The notes: generated by a model from the letters alone, not told the origin. A stretch of DNA of 19,120 nucleotides from CAYFJO01 sp964343305 (GCA_964343305.1 CAYFJO010000196.1:1-19120), one strand, 5' to 3'; numbered from the stretch's first letter, positions 6,952 through 15,000 are shown. Numbers and translations are program-made.

Positions 6952-8340
6952 ATGTCCAATTCTGAGACCCCCGCACCAACTTCTCGACCCGCCACCGCGA
7001 AGAAACGCCTCTTCCCGATGCATCTCACGCCGTTCGAAAACTACATGTTTGTCGACGATCGGCCACGATATCCGATGACGTTTGTTGTCGAATTTGAATT
7101 CTCAGGCAAGCTGCTGCGCGAAGCATTCGAACGGGCGATCGACGACGCGCTCGAGCGACACCCGCTGCTGCGAGCGATCATTCGGGCCGCAAAGCAAAAC
7201 AAAGACTGCTGGGTCGACGGCAAGGGACTCAAGCCGAAGATCGATTGGGGCGAGATCGACGATCCGATCGAGTTTGAGGACAGCGAGTTTATCGATCTGC
7301 GTAACGAAGTCGGTCTGCGCATCTGGGTGCGACGCAATGAGCAACGCGCGGTGATGACCGCCCAGTTTCATCACAGCGTTTGCGATGGCATTGGTTCGTA
7401 TCAGTTCCTGGGCGACGTCTTGTGGAGTTACGCACGTAGAACGGGCGATGAGTCGTTGGACGAGTTGCCACCGCTTGATCCGATGGCTTTGCGCAAACGA
7501 TTGAGTGCCACCTTTAATCCGGACAATTTTCTAGACAACAACGGCAAAGTGCGTGCGGAATGGGGCGAGATGCTTCGGATGATCTGGGGCAGGATGGACG
7601 CCTTGAAGCAAAACCGTTCAGCATCACAGGTTGGCCCACAACCATTCCCTGGAATCAAGTCATGTTGCATGGATAAGGACGAGTATCGTGAGATTCGTCT
7701 GGCGGCGCAGGAATTGGGCCAAACGCCGAACGACTATATGTTGGAGAAACTATTCCTGGCGATGAAAGAATGGAATCGCCACCACCGATGGATTCCGTGG
7801 CCCCAGGTGCTGGGCGTCATGCTGCCGTTGGATCTTCGTGAACAGGGAATACAGTTTCCCGCGGCGAATATTGTCACATATTCGTTCGTACGGCGCCGCG
7901 GCCGGAAATTGAACGACCGCGAATTGCTGGTGAAATCGCTGCGCGAAGAAATCTCAGCGTTAAAGCGCGACCGGCAATACACAACGTTCATGAACATGAT
8001 TGTCGGAGGCCATTTCTATCCCAAGGCGCTAAAGCGGATTGTTGGTCCCGAACGCTGTCTGGCCACCGCGATTCTGTCCAATACGGGTGATCCGACGAAA
8101 CAGTTTTACGCCCAGTTGCCGCGCGAAAAAAGCGTCATCCGTTGCGGCAACCTGATGCTGGAAGAAGTCTCAGGTGTCCCGCCGCTGCGACCCAAAACAC
8201 ACGCGACGCTGTCGATTTTTACCTACCGTCGTCAATTGAAGATCTGTGTCCGCTGCGACCCGCATTACTTTTCGACCGACGATACGCAGCAGTTTCTTGA
8301 TACGTACATGAATACCATTCGCGACGGGATGAAGAATTGA
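6952..8340 (+). CDS. Condensation / wax-ester-synthase-type acyltransferase
   Basis: The protein has 462 residues from ATG 6952. A TTG at 6910 would add 14 unlikely residues, whereas MSNSETPAPTSRPATAKK reads as a normal polar start. The acyltransferase signature HHxxxDG is present as FHHSVCDGIGSYQF (His140, His141, Asp145, Gly146). This is the catalytic His motif of the condensation-domain superfamily, which includes NRPS condensation domains, WS/DGAT wax ester synthases and alcohol acetyltransferases. The N-terminus FPMHLTPFENYMFVDDRPRYPM recalls the 'LSPxDxxFLxxDxPxxPM' start of WS/DGAT proteins. A second-half motif (LGVMLPLDLRE, FPAANIVTYSF) matches the 'PxxLR…GN' lid region. It is predicted soluble with no signal peptide and probably transfers an acyl chain to an alcohol, amine or lipid. 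No carrier protein or NRPS/PKS gene is nearby, so the substrate is unknown. Confidence 0.75.
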   Translation: MSNSETPAPTSRPATAKKRLFPMHLTPFENYMFVDDRPRYPMTFVVEFEFSGKLLREAFERAIDDALERHPLLRAIIRAAKQNKDCWVDGKGLKPKIDWGEIDDPIEFEDSEFIDLRNEVGLRIWVRRNEQRAVMTAQFHHSVCDGIGSYQFLGDVLWSYARRTGDESLDELPPLDPMALRKRLSATFNPDNFLDNNGKVRAEWGEMLRMIWGRMDALKQNRSASQVGPQPFPGIKSCCMDKDEYREIRLAAQELGQTPNDYMLEKLFLAMKEWNRHHRWIPWPQVLGVMLPLDLREQGIQFPAANIVTYSFVRRRGRKLNDRELLVKSLREEISALKRDRQYTTFMNMIVGGHFYPKALKRIVGPERCLATAILSNTGDPTKQFYAQLPREKSVIRCGNLMLEEVSGVPPLRPKTHATLSIFTYRRQLKICVRCDPHYFSTDDTQQFLDTYMNTIRDGMKN

Positions 8341-8375
8341 TCAAAGGCGCGACGGATTAAAGTTTGGGATTGAAT

Positions 8376-8404
8376 GTGTAAACATGTCACAAACGCGATA
8401 TACT
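8376..8404 (+). promoter_or_regulatory. Possible sigma-70-type promoter of the Uma2 gene
   Basis: TATACT (8399-8404) matches five of six -10 consensus bases and lies 40 bp before the ATG. The -35 hexamer 17 bases upstream (GTGTAA) is poor. The position is plausible; there is no other support. Confidence 0.3.
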
Positions 8405-8444
8405 TAAGGTTGGCCCACCATGTTCAGCTAGGGCGGAGAAACCA

Positions 8445-9179
8445 ATGAGTTTGGTGCAAAAACTCAACGAAATCGAGTATCCAGAATCGGACGGAAAACC
8501 GATGGGCGAAACTGATATCCACATCGATTGGATGATCCGTATCCGCGATATCTTACGAGTTCGCTATCGCGGCCAGAAAGTTTACACCGCAAGCAACAAT
8601 CTGGTTTATTACCAAGAAGGCCAGCCGAAGAAGTTCATTGTCCCGGATAATTATGTCGTACTCGACTGCGAGCCTGGTCGGCGGCGAACCTTTAAGATTT
8701 GGGAAGAAGGCAGAAGCCCCGATGTTGTTTTCGAGGTGACATCGCGGGCCACGCGACGAGAAGACGAAAAAAAGAAACCGGAAATATATGCGAAGATTGG
8801 GGTGCGGGAGTATTTTCTGTACGACCCGACGGCTGAGTATCTCAAGCCGCCTTTGAAAGGCTTTCGGTTCGCGAAAGGCCAGTATGGACCCATCGCCTCT
8901 TCGCCAGACGGGTCGTTGGAGTCGCAATGCATGGGGATTACGCTTCGCCTAGAGGAAGGAAAGCTTGTGATGCGCGACGCCGACACGGGCCATGTCTTGC
9001 CCACGGAGGCCGAAGCGGAGCGACGCGCATTGGAGACTGAGCAACAAGCGCGCGAGGCCGAACAACAAGCGCGCGAGGCCGAGGAGCGTGCGCGTGAGGT
9101 TGCTGAATCCCGGGCCGCCGAATTGGAAGCGGAAGTCGAACGATTGCGCGAAGAATTACGGAAGGCGAAAGACGATTAA
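8445..9179 (+). CDS. Uma2-family (DUF820) PD-(D/E)XK nuclease-like protein with coiled-coil tail
   Basis: The protein has 244 residues. ATG is preceded by GGAGA at good spacing. Residues 20-180 follow the Uma2/DUF820 pattern: IVPDNYVVLDC, SPDVVFEVTSRATRRED (Asp93, Glu97 and a following Lys as the likely PD-(D/E)XK metal site), then YAKIGVREYFLYDP. The fold predicts a Mg-dependent nuclease, but the cellular role of Uma2 proteins is unknown. They are highly multiplied in planctomycetes and cyanobacteria. Residues about 185-244 are a continuous charged coiled coil with heptads built from QQAREAE units, encoded by a 21-bp tandem repeat, and could drive oligomerisation. No partner gene (toxin/antitoxin or methylase) is adjacent; the neighbours are an acyltransferase gene and an antisense pseudogene fragment. 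Confidence 0.9.
   Translation: MSLVQKLNEIEYPESDGKPMGETDIHIDWMIRIRDILRVRYRGQKVYTASNNLVYYQEGQPKKFIVPDNYVVLDCEPGRRRTFKIWEEGRSPDVVFEVTSRATRREDEKKKPEIYAKIGVREYFLYDPTAEYLKPPLKGFRFAKGQYGPIASSPDGSLESQCMGITLRLEEGKLVMRDADTGHVLPTEAEAERRALETEQQAREAEQQAREAEERAREVAESRAAELEAEVERLREELRKAKDD
9039..9101 (+). repeat. 21-bp tandem repeat in the Uma2 coiled coil
   Basis: There are three consecutive 21-bp units: 9039-9059, 9060-9080 and a diverged 9081-9101. The first two differ at one base (GAG/GAA). Each unit encodes seven residues, one coiled-coil heptad (EQQAREA, EQQAREA, EERAREV). Copy-number change by slippage would lengthen the coil in frame. Confidence 0.9.
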
Positions 9180-9277
9180 CCAAACCACGAATGGTTGTCG
9201 GAGTTGGCGGACTTGGGCCAGACAACTACCACGACGTGCGTCCCCGCTTCGATCAAACGTCGCGCCTGCAAGCAGCA
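9179..9277 (-). pseudogene. Remnant of a DUF1501-family gene
   Basis: Reading the minus strand from 9277 gives CCLQARRLIEAGTHVVVVVW followed by PKSANSDNHSWFG and then a stop. The string C-L-x-ARRL-(I/V)-EAG-T-x-x-V-x-V-x-W followed by a Trp with nearby His is the conserved core of DUF1501 proteins, which are abundant in planctomycetes and usually about 450 residues long. Here only about 33 codons are recognisable. The sequence before it, toward P-II, shows no family resemblance, and the usual WDTH motif is altered to SWFG. It is probably a leftover of a deleted gene between the convergent Uma2 and P-II genes. Resemblance is from memory of the family, not an alignment. Confidence 0.5.
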
Positions 9278-9311
9278 TTGCTTGGGAGCAATTGGGACGA
9301 TTGTTCCAGAA

Positions 9312-9659
9312 CTAAATGGCGTCGCTGCCGCGTTCGCCGGTGCGGATGCGGACGCAGTCTTCCAACGGCAGCACAAAGATCTTGCCGTCGCCGATCTCGC
9401 CTTTTTCGCCTGTGCGGCCAGCCTTGATGATGGCATCGATCGTCGGCTGGACGAATTCTTCGTTCACGGCGATCTGCAATTGCACTTTGCGAAGCAGGTT
9501 TACGGTGAACTCGTGGCCACGATAAACCTCGGTTTGACCTTTTTGACGGCCGAAGCCCTGGCAGTCCATGACGGTAAGCCGGAAGACTTCTACTTCCGTC
9601 AAGGCTTCCTTGACCGCTTCGAGTTTGTTGGGCTGGATGATGGCGATGATAAGCTTCAC
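9312..9659 (-). CDS. glnK: P-II family nitrogen regulatory protein
   Basis: The protein has 115 residues. P-II trimers bind ATP/ADP and 2-oxoglutarate and control nitrogen uptake, for example by plugging AmtB. All landmarks are present: MKLIIAIIQPNKLEAVKEAL, the T-loop entrance GFGRQKGQTEVYRG (37-48), the B-loop with TG and IGDGKIF, and the C-terminal signature RIRTGERGSDAI. There are two oddities. Residue 51, the uridylylated Tyr in enterobacterial P-II, is Phe (RGHEF). The B-loop reads TGEKGEIGDGKIF, three residues longer than TGKIGDGKIF of E. coli. Residue 49, the Ser phosphorylated in cyanobacteria, is His. Start is GTG 9659 with GGAG ten bases upstream. The gene lies 232 bp downstream of amt, separated by a terminator. 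The glnK symbol rests on that linkage. Confidence 0.95.
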   Translation of the reverse strand: MKLIIAIIQPNKLEAVKEALTEVEVFRLTVMDCQGFGRQKGQTEVYRGHEFTVNLLRKVQLQIAVNEEFVQPTIDAIIKAGRTGEKGEIGDGKIFVLPLEDCVRIRTGERGSDAI

Positions 9660-9766
9660 GTCGGCAACACTCCCGTCGAATTCTGTCTCTTCATTTTTAT
9701 CTTACTCGTAATCGTCACGCCACGCTGGCGCGGTGGACGCCAAAAGCGGTCGAAGATGAAGACATA

Positions 9767-9796
9767 AGGATAAGATCAACCGAGGAAACGAGTCAA
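9767..9796 (-). promoter_or_regulatory. Possible sigma-70-type promoter of the P-II gene
   Basis: On the minus strand TTGACT (9796-9791, five of six -35 bases) is followed after 18 bases by TATCCT (9772-9767, four of six -10 bases). It directly abuts the amt terminator and would give a leader of about 100 bases. No good -24/-12 element is found in this gap. Confidence 0.45.
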
Positions 9797-9859
9797 GAAA
9801 AGAAAAAATACCCCGGCTCGAGTGGAAGAGGCGGACTCCCACTCGAAGCCTTGGGGTAT
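9797..9859 (-). terminator. Intrinsic terminator after amt
   Basis: A long inverted repeat pairs 9838-9859 with 9808-9825 (ATACCCC…CGAGTGG against its complement, with small bulges) around a 12-base loop. On the minus strand it is followed by a T-rich run (TTTTTTCTTTTC). It begins 34 bases after the amt stop codon and separates amt from the P-II gene. Confidence 0.85.
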
Positions 9860-9892
9860 CCTTCTGGCCCAGGCAGAGCCGAAGAGTAATGA

Positions 9893-11482
9893 TTAGGCTG
9901 AGGTTGAACCAGCCGGAAACTGTTCAGCCGCGACTTGCGACGCCGGATAGGCGTGCATGCCGTGCTCGGAGACGTCCAAGCCCATCTGCTCTTCTTCCGG
10001 AGAAACTCTCAACAAACCAACGGCTTTGAGAGCGGAGAAGACGACGAACATGGTTGCGAACGCCCATACACAGATGATCGCGGTCGAAGCACATTGGACG
10101 GCGATGTAAAGACCACGCGTGCCTGCCATCCCAAAGATTTCTTCAGGAATGTTGAAACCCAACAGACCGGTGGCAATACCTCCCCAGATGCCGCACAGGC
10201 CGTGAACGGGCCACGCACCAACTGGATCGTCGATCTTGAGTTTGTCAAGCAACACAATACCACCGACAACAAGCACACCAGCCACAGCACCAATGATCAC
10301 GGCACCACTTTGGTAGACCTGATCGCAGTTGGCCGTAATACCTACCAAGCCCGCAAGAGCACCGTTGAGCGCCATCGTGACATCCGGCTTCTTGAACATG
10401 GCCCAGGCCACGAACATAGCGGTTACCGCTCCGGCCGCAGCCGCGATGGTGGTGGTGACGGCGATGTAAACGGTCACTTCCGCATTGGCCACACCCGAGT
10501 AAGTCAATTGGCTACCGGGGTTAAATCCGTACCAACCAATCCACAGGATAAAGACACCGAGAGCGGCGAACGTAAGATTGTGACCGGGCATGGGAACTGA
10601 TTTACCATCTTTTGCGAAACGGCCTAATCGTGCACCAAGTACGATCGCACCGGCCAAACCGGCGAAACCGCCGACAGCATGTACGACCACGGACCCAGCA
10701 AAGTCTTGGAATCCCCACGCGTCAAGCTGACCGCCGCCCCACTTCCAATAACCGCTGATCGGGTAAATAAAACCAGTCAAAATCGCACTGTAAACCAGAT
10801 AGGCACCAAACTTCATTCGACCGGCAACCGCACCGGAAACGATGGTTGCTGCCGTGGCCGCAAAAGCAACTTGGAACAAGAAGTCCGCACCGTTACTCGC
10901 ATAGGGAGCACCATCAGAATACGTCGGAGGAGAGGCCCAAACTTCTTCACCAGCTTCATTCTCAGTGATCTGGGCGTCACGACCGATGAATGCATTCGGT
11001 TGACCAAGCCAGCCATCGACAATGGTATCACTCGGGTACATAAGAGCGTAGCCGATGAGCAAAAACAGTAGCACACCGACCGACAAGTCCATCACGTTCT
11101 TGAACAGAATGTTAACGGTGTTCTTGGCCGAGTTGAGCCCGACTTCCAACATTGCAAAGCCAGCTTGCATGAAAAGAACCAACACGGCACAAACGAACAT
11201 AATGATCGTGTTGATCGTGTAATCCGTCACTTCGGCTTGCGACATATCCGAGACTAAATCGCCCTCAGCAGGATCGGACGACTCTTCTTCTGCTGGTGCC
11301 GGTTCATCGGCAGCGCTAGGAGCGGGTTCTTCCGCTTCTGGCTCATCGGATGATCCTGAACCGCTGCCTGCGTCGGCTGCATCTTCTTGGGCTAGTGAGA
11401 CGGCTGGTGCAACTACCAGGCCGACGCCCAATAACCCCACCAGGAGAATCAAATAACTAAACGGTAACTTCACAAAATTCAT
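9893..11482 (-). CDS. amt: Ammonium transporter of the Amt/Mep/Rh family with exported acidic N-terminal tail
   Basis: The protein has 529 residues. It is a trimeric inner-membrane channel for ammonium uptake. ATG 11482 has AAGGA at good spacing. A signal peptide (hydrophobic YLILLVGLLGVGLVVAPAV, cut near SLA/QE) is followed by about 45 acidic, Ser/Pro-rich residues (33-76). The eleven-helix Amt core then starts at TINTIIMFVCAVLVLFMQAG. The pore twin histidines are in DFAGSVVVHAVGG (Asp260, His268) and GAWPVHGLCGIWGG (His427). Spacing from Asp to the first His is as in E. coli AmtB. FAMLEVGLNSAKN and the cytosolic tail LRVSPEEEQMGLDVSEHGMHAY, the P-II docking segment, are typical. The acidic linker is longer than in E. 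coli AmtB and should face the periplasm. Transcription likely depends on sigma-54. Confidence 0.97.
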   Translation of the reverse strand: MNFVKLPFSYLILLVGLLGVGLVVAPAVSLAQEDAADAGSGSGSSDEPEAEEPAPSAADEPAPAEEESSDPAEGDLVSDMSQAEVTDYTINTIIMFVCAVLVLFMQAGFAMLEVGLNSAKNTVNILFKNVMDLSVGVLLFLLIGYALMYPSDTIVDGWLGQPNAFIGRDAQITENEAGEEVWASPPTYSDGAPYASNGADFLFQVAFAATAATIVSGAVAGRMKFGAYLVYSAILTGFIYPISGYWKWGGGQLDAWGFQDFAGSVVVHAVGGFAGLAGAIVLGARLGRFAKDGKSVPMPGHNLTFAALGVFILWIGWYGFNPGSQLTYSGVANAEVTVYIAVTTTIAAAAGAVTAMFVAWAMFKKPDVTMALNGALAGLVGITANCDQVYQSGAVIIGAVAGVLVVGGIVLLDKLKIDDPVGAWPVHGLCGIWGGIATGLLGFNIPEEIFGMAGTRGLYIAVQCASTAIICVWAFATMFVVFSALKAVGLLRVSPEEEQMGLDVSEHGMHAYPASQVAAEQFPAGSTSA

Positions 11483-11583
11483 ATGCCTGTCCTTTACAGA
11501 AGGAGTTTTCAGAGTGCGAATAAACCTATCTTTCGCGTTGAATGGGCGGGTACGTCAGCCGCGGCGGTCTTGAGGCCCGCTTA

Positions 11584-11597
11584 AGCCGCGCGCGGCT
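11584..11597. other. 14-bp perfect palindrome in the amt leader
   Basis: AGCCGCGCGCGGCT is its own reverse complement. It lies just downstream of the start point predicted from the sigma-54 promoter. Next to it GCTTAAGC (11579-11586) is another palindrome. It could fold in the leader mRNA or bind a dimeric protein, or be only GC-rich chance. Confidence 0.35.
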
Positions 11598-11620
11598 ATA
11601 CAATTAAGCCGTTGGGAGTT

Positions 11621-11637
11621 CGCAACCGCCGTGCCAA
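11621..11637 (-). promoter_or_regulatory. Sigma-54 (-24/-12) promoter of amt
   Basis: The minus strand reads TTGGCACGGCGGTTGCG from 11637 to 11621. This matches the sigma-54 consensus TGGCACG-N4-TTGC at every fixed position. Transcription would start near 11610, giving a leader of about 130 bases before the amt ATG. Sigma-54 control of ammonium transport through NtrC-type activators is established in many bacteria. I could not recognise a convincing NtrC dyad upstream. Confidence 0.85.
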
Positions 11638-12006
11638 TAAGTCCAGCAGACACTGGCCGGCACGGTCACAGATTGCCATAAGGCGAATGTTGGCCAAGAG
11701 TTATCTTGCGGCACGATTACGCGGAAGAATCGGGAGATGCAGGTCTCCAACTTACATTGCGCAGTTTTCTTGCAGCGTGCGACGCGCGGTTGGGCAGAGG
11801 GCATGTCGAGGGAGCGGTTGTGTCTAGCAGAGCGTCCGAATCGATGTGCCATTGATCCCAGCCATTTGTAGGTAGCACTGGCAGCATTGCATTCATCGGG
11901 TATTCATGGCGAGTGTTTCGTTTTGATTTGACGTGTCATTGTTCTTGAGTTTATCAACTGACTAGCCCGGATTATTCACCAGACCTTGTGGTGAGAACGA
12001 ATCTGC
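11638..12006. other. Intergenic stretch without recognisable gene
   Basis: About 370 bp lie between the amt promoter and the palindrome at 12007. Short frames exist on both strands (up to 82 codons), but none has a plausible start, a ribosome binding site or protein-like composition. Activator sites for the sigma-54 promoter would be expected here; none is clear by eye. Confidence 0.5.
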
Positions 12007-12064
12007 AACACAGAGGAGCGAAGGACGCGGAGATTTCTTGCTGCGCTCTTCGTTCCTCTGCGTT
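12007..12064. repeat. Dispersed palindromic (REP-like) element, copy 2
   Basis: Arms 12007-12033 and 12038-12064 pair around a 4-base loop and are close relatives of the arms at 879-948; the right arms agree at 23 of 27 bases. It ends 13 bases past the kinase stop codon. The kinase mRNA would therefore end in a very long hairpin, a plausible terminator or 3' stabiliser. Confidence 0.75.
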
Positions 12065-12077
12065 TCCTTCTTACGAG

Positions 12078-15000
12078 TTACTTCCCAGCAACTGCCGCCT
12101 TCATCTTTTGCCGCCACTCGGCCAGATGTGCTTCCAACTCGGCGGTTTCCTTTGGATACTGCTCGCGGGCCTTCTCCTTGTTGGTGTTGTAGTGCCCAAT
12201 GCCGAGCGGGTGCCACGCCTTTTGCATTTCGTCTTCGGTGATGACGACGGCAGTAGATACTTTGTTGAGCGAACGGGCGAGTCGCTGCTGAGTGTGCCAT
12301 TCAATGTCGGGTAATCTTGGGTCGTTGATGATCTGGGCCAGCAGCGGTTTGTTTTCTTTAGAGCCCAAGTAGTCGGCGAAACGGTGGCGGCCAAAACCGA
12401 TGGCGCCTCGTTCCGTCTTTTCGCCGAAGAACCAGTCAGTGATAAACGCCGTGCTGTCCAGGCCGTTGTGTTTCCACAAGCCTTGTGCGAGGTAGACTCG
12501 ACAGTCCTGGTCGAATGAACCCATGCCGTTGTTGAATCGTGCAAAAGCTGCGAGCAAGATTTCTTTTGCCTTGGCGGGATTTAGGTCGGCCGCGGCGGTG
12601 GCCCAACGGGAGTAGACGAAGTGGAATTTGCCGTTGCGTTTATTTTCCCAGTGTCTGTTTTCGATCGCCAGCAGTTCCGTTTCATTCAACATCGCAATCG
12701 GATCAAACGCATCCCATCGCGCCTTGACGTTCGGGTCGTCGCCAAGGTCAATCTTTCGCACTCCGTCGCGAAGCACGATTCCGTGACGTTCGTTGCCGGA
12801 GAGGTCAATCAACGAGTCACCGTTGCGTTGTGAAGCATCGAGCAGCGCGAGCGTGTTGGCGTCCGTGTCAAACTTCGCGGCAGGCTCAAAATTGTCCGCA
12901 TAGCGAGCGCCCTTCGACAAACGGAACAAACGGATGTCGCCACAGAAGTGACGGTCGCCGTGGAACTTGCCTTTGTAACTTTCGGCGCTCATCTTGGGTG
13001 GCGCGCCGATGTAGACATTCGTCGGGCTCTGGTCGCCTGATTCGATGATCTTGTTCGTGTAACCGCGACTAATGCCGTCGACAAACATTTGGTAGCCCAA
13101 CTCGTTTTTAACCATGGCAAAGTGATGCCACTTGTCCTTGAACAGGTCCTTTGCGCTCGTTTGGAGTCCGTGAATTCCCTGCCCATTGGCTGACCAGATT
13201 TCAACTTCGTCGTGCAACCTCTTGTAGTCTTTGACTTCGACCATCCAGCCGGTGAAGCGCCGGGCCAATGCCATGGGACTCAGGTCGGCCGGCAAAAAGT
13301 CGCCCATCAATGTGTGACGGCCGCGGCCTTCTTTGAAACGTACCCAGACTTCGACGGTAAACTCGCCATCAATTTTGAAGCTGCCCATGGATCGCGTTAG
13401 TTCGATGCAATCACGTCCGCGCAGTTCGACGACTGTGGGACGAACATCCTTGTCCGGCGGCGCAGATTTGACGGGCAAGAGTGCCCGTCCTACAGGTGCT
13501 CTTGCTTCGCGGTCGGCACCGTCGAACAGGCTGGCTTTCGCTTCCTTATTATCCACTTCTTTCTTTTTGGCTTCCTTTTCCGCTGGGCCCGACTCGAACA
13601 GCTTTTCGACAGGCTCGTTGTTCACTGTTTCCAGGTTCGGCAGCTTGTGGGCCAACTCCTGGAATGCGGCTCGCGTCATGCTTGGCGAACTGACGAGGAT
13701 ACTTTTCAGCTTGCTCATGTCATGAAAATACTTCAGGCACTCGTCGGTCAGCTTGTCACACGTCAGATAGATCGACTCGAGTTCGGTCAGCCCCGCGAGT
13801 TGGGCGATGCCTTCGTCGGTGACGACTGGGTTCAGCGTCATTTGAATCAGCTTGCACTTCTTCATGTCCTTCAGAAACTTCATGTTTTCGTCAGTAATGC
13901 GAAGCTTATGCGTAAAGAGCGTTTCGACTTCCTTCATGCCGCTCACGTAACCGATGCCGTTGCTGAAGTTATAGTTGCCCCACAAGCGGAGATACTTGAC
14001 CTTGGTCATCTGTTGGACATGTTTCAAACTTTCGGCAGTGCACGCATAGGTGTAACTCAACGTAAGGCTTTCGACGTCTTCGAGGTTTTTCAAGCGGCTC
14101 ATCCCTTCGTCGGTGATTTCGCCACCGCCCATGTGAATCGATGTGACGCGGCCTCTGTCGTCCAGCTTGACTTCGACGTTGTTCGCGACGCCTTTCGACT
14201 TGGCCCACTGCATCAAACCGGCAGCCTTGCCGTACTTTTCGAATTCATCGGTGGTAACCGGAGCAGGCACTGATTTGCCGTGACGAACAGTGACGCCGGG
14301 CAAGGCAACTTTCAACACCGAAGCGCCAGCCTCGGTCACGGCGGTGTTGAGCACGTGCAGGTCTTTGAGCTTGCGTAGCTTGGCGAGTTGAAGCATACCC
14401 AAGTCGGTGATCTTGGTGTTGCTGAGATGCAGGCTTTGGATGTTCGGCAGCTTGGTCAAGTGCGCGAGTCCCGCGTCGGTAATCGCCGTTGAGTTCAAGT
14501 GCAACAACTGAAGCTCCGACATGTGACCGAGCCGCGCGAGCCCCGCGTCGGTGACTCCCGTCGCGCCGAGGTCCAACCAATGCATGTCCTTCATCGTTTC
14601 GAGAAACAACAGTCCTGCATCCGTGACTCGCGTCCCGTTTAGATACAGCACGGTGATCTTGCTGTTCTCGACGAGATGTTTGAGGCCCGCGTCGGAAACC
14701 ATCGTGCCGTTGAGCCCGAGAAACCACATATTCTTAAGCCCCGTCAAATTGGCCAGCCCGGCGTCCGTGATGTTGCTGGGCGCGACATTGAGGCCCTTCA
14801 ACTGTGGCAACTCCTTGAGATGTGCAAAACCCGCATCGGTGACATTCGTGCAACCGATCACCGTCAGCGATTCGAGGCCGTTCATCTTCTTAATGTGGCC
14901 CAAGTGTGTGTCGTCGATTTTCGAATTCACCAGGAAGATTTCGGTGATAACGCCGTCCTTTTTGGTGATCTTCGCACCGAATGACTCCAGGACACTTTCG

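Noticed and set aside
9692..9726. Possible sigma-54 site for P-II (TGGCGTGACGATTAC on the minus strand)
   Set aside because: Spacing fits, but the invariant GC of the -12 element is AC and the -24 element is degenerate.
11604..11852. 82-codon minus-strand frame upstream of amt
   Set aside because: It spans the sigma-54 promoter, has no ribosome binding site and no recognisable protein features.
13647..14273. 208-codon plus-strand frame within the kinase gene
   Set aside because: It lies antisense to clear leucine-rich repeats; periodicity of the repeats keeps the opposite frame open.
14298..14903. Regular ~72-bp periodicity suggesting CRISPR or satellite DNA
   Set aside because: Units are diverged and encode LRRs in frame; there are no identical repeats with unique spacers.
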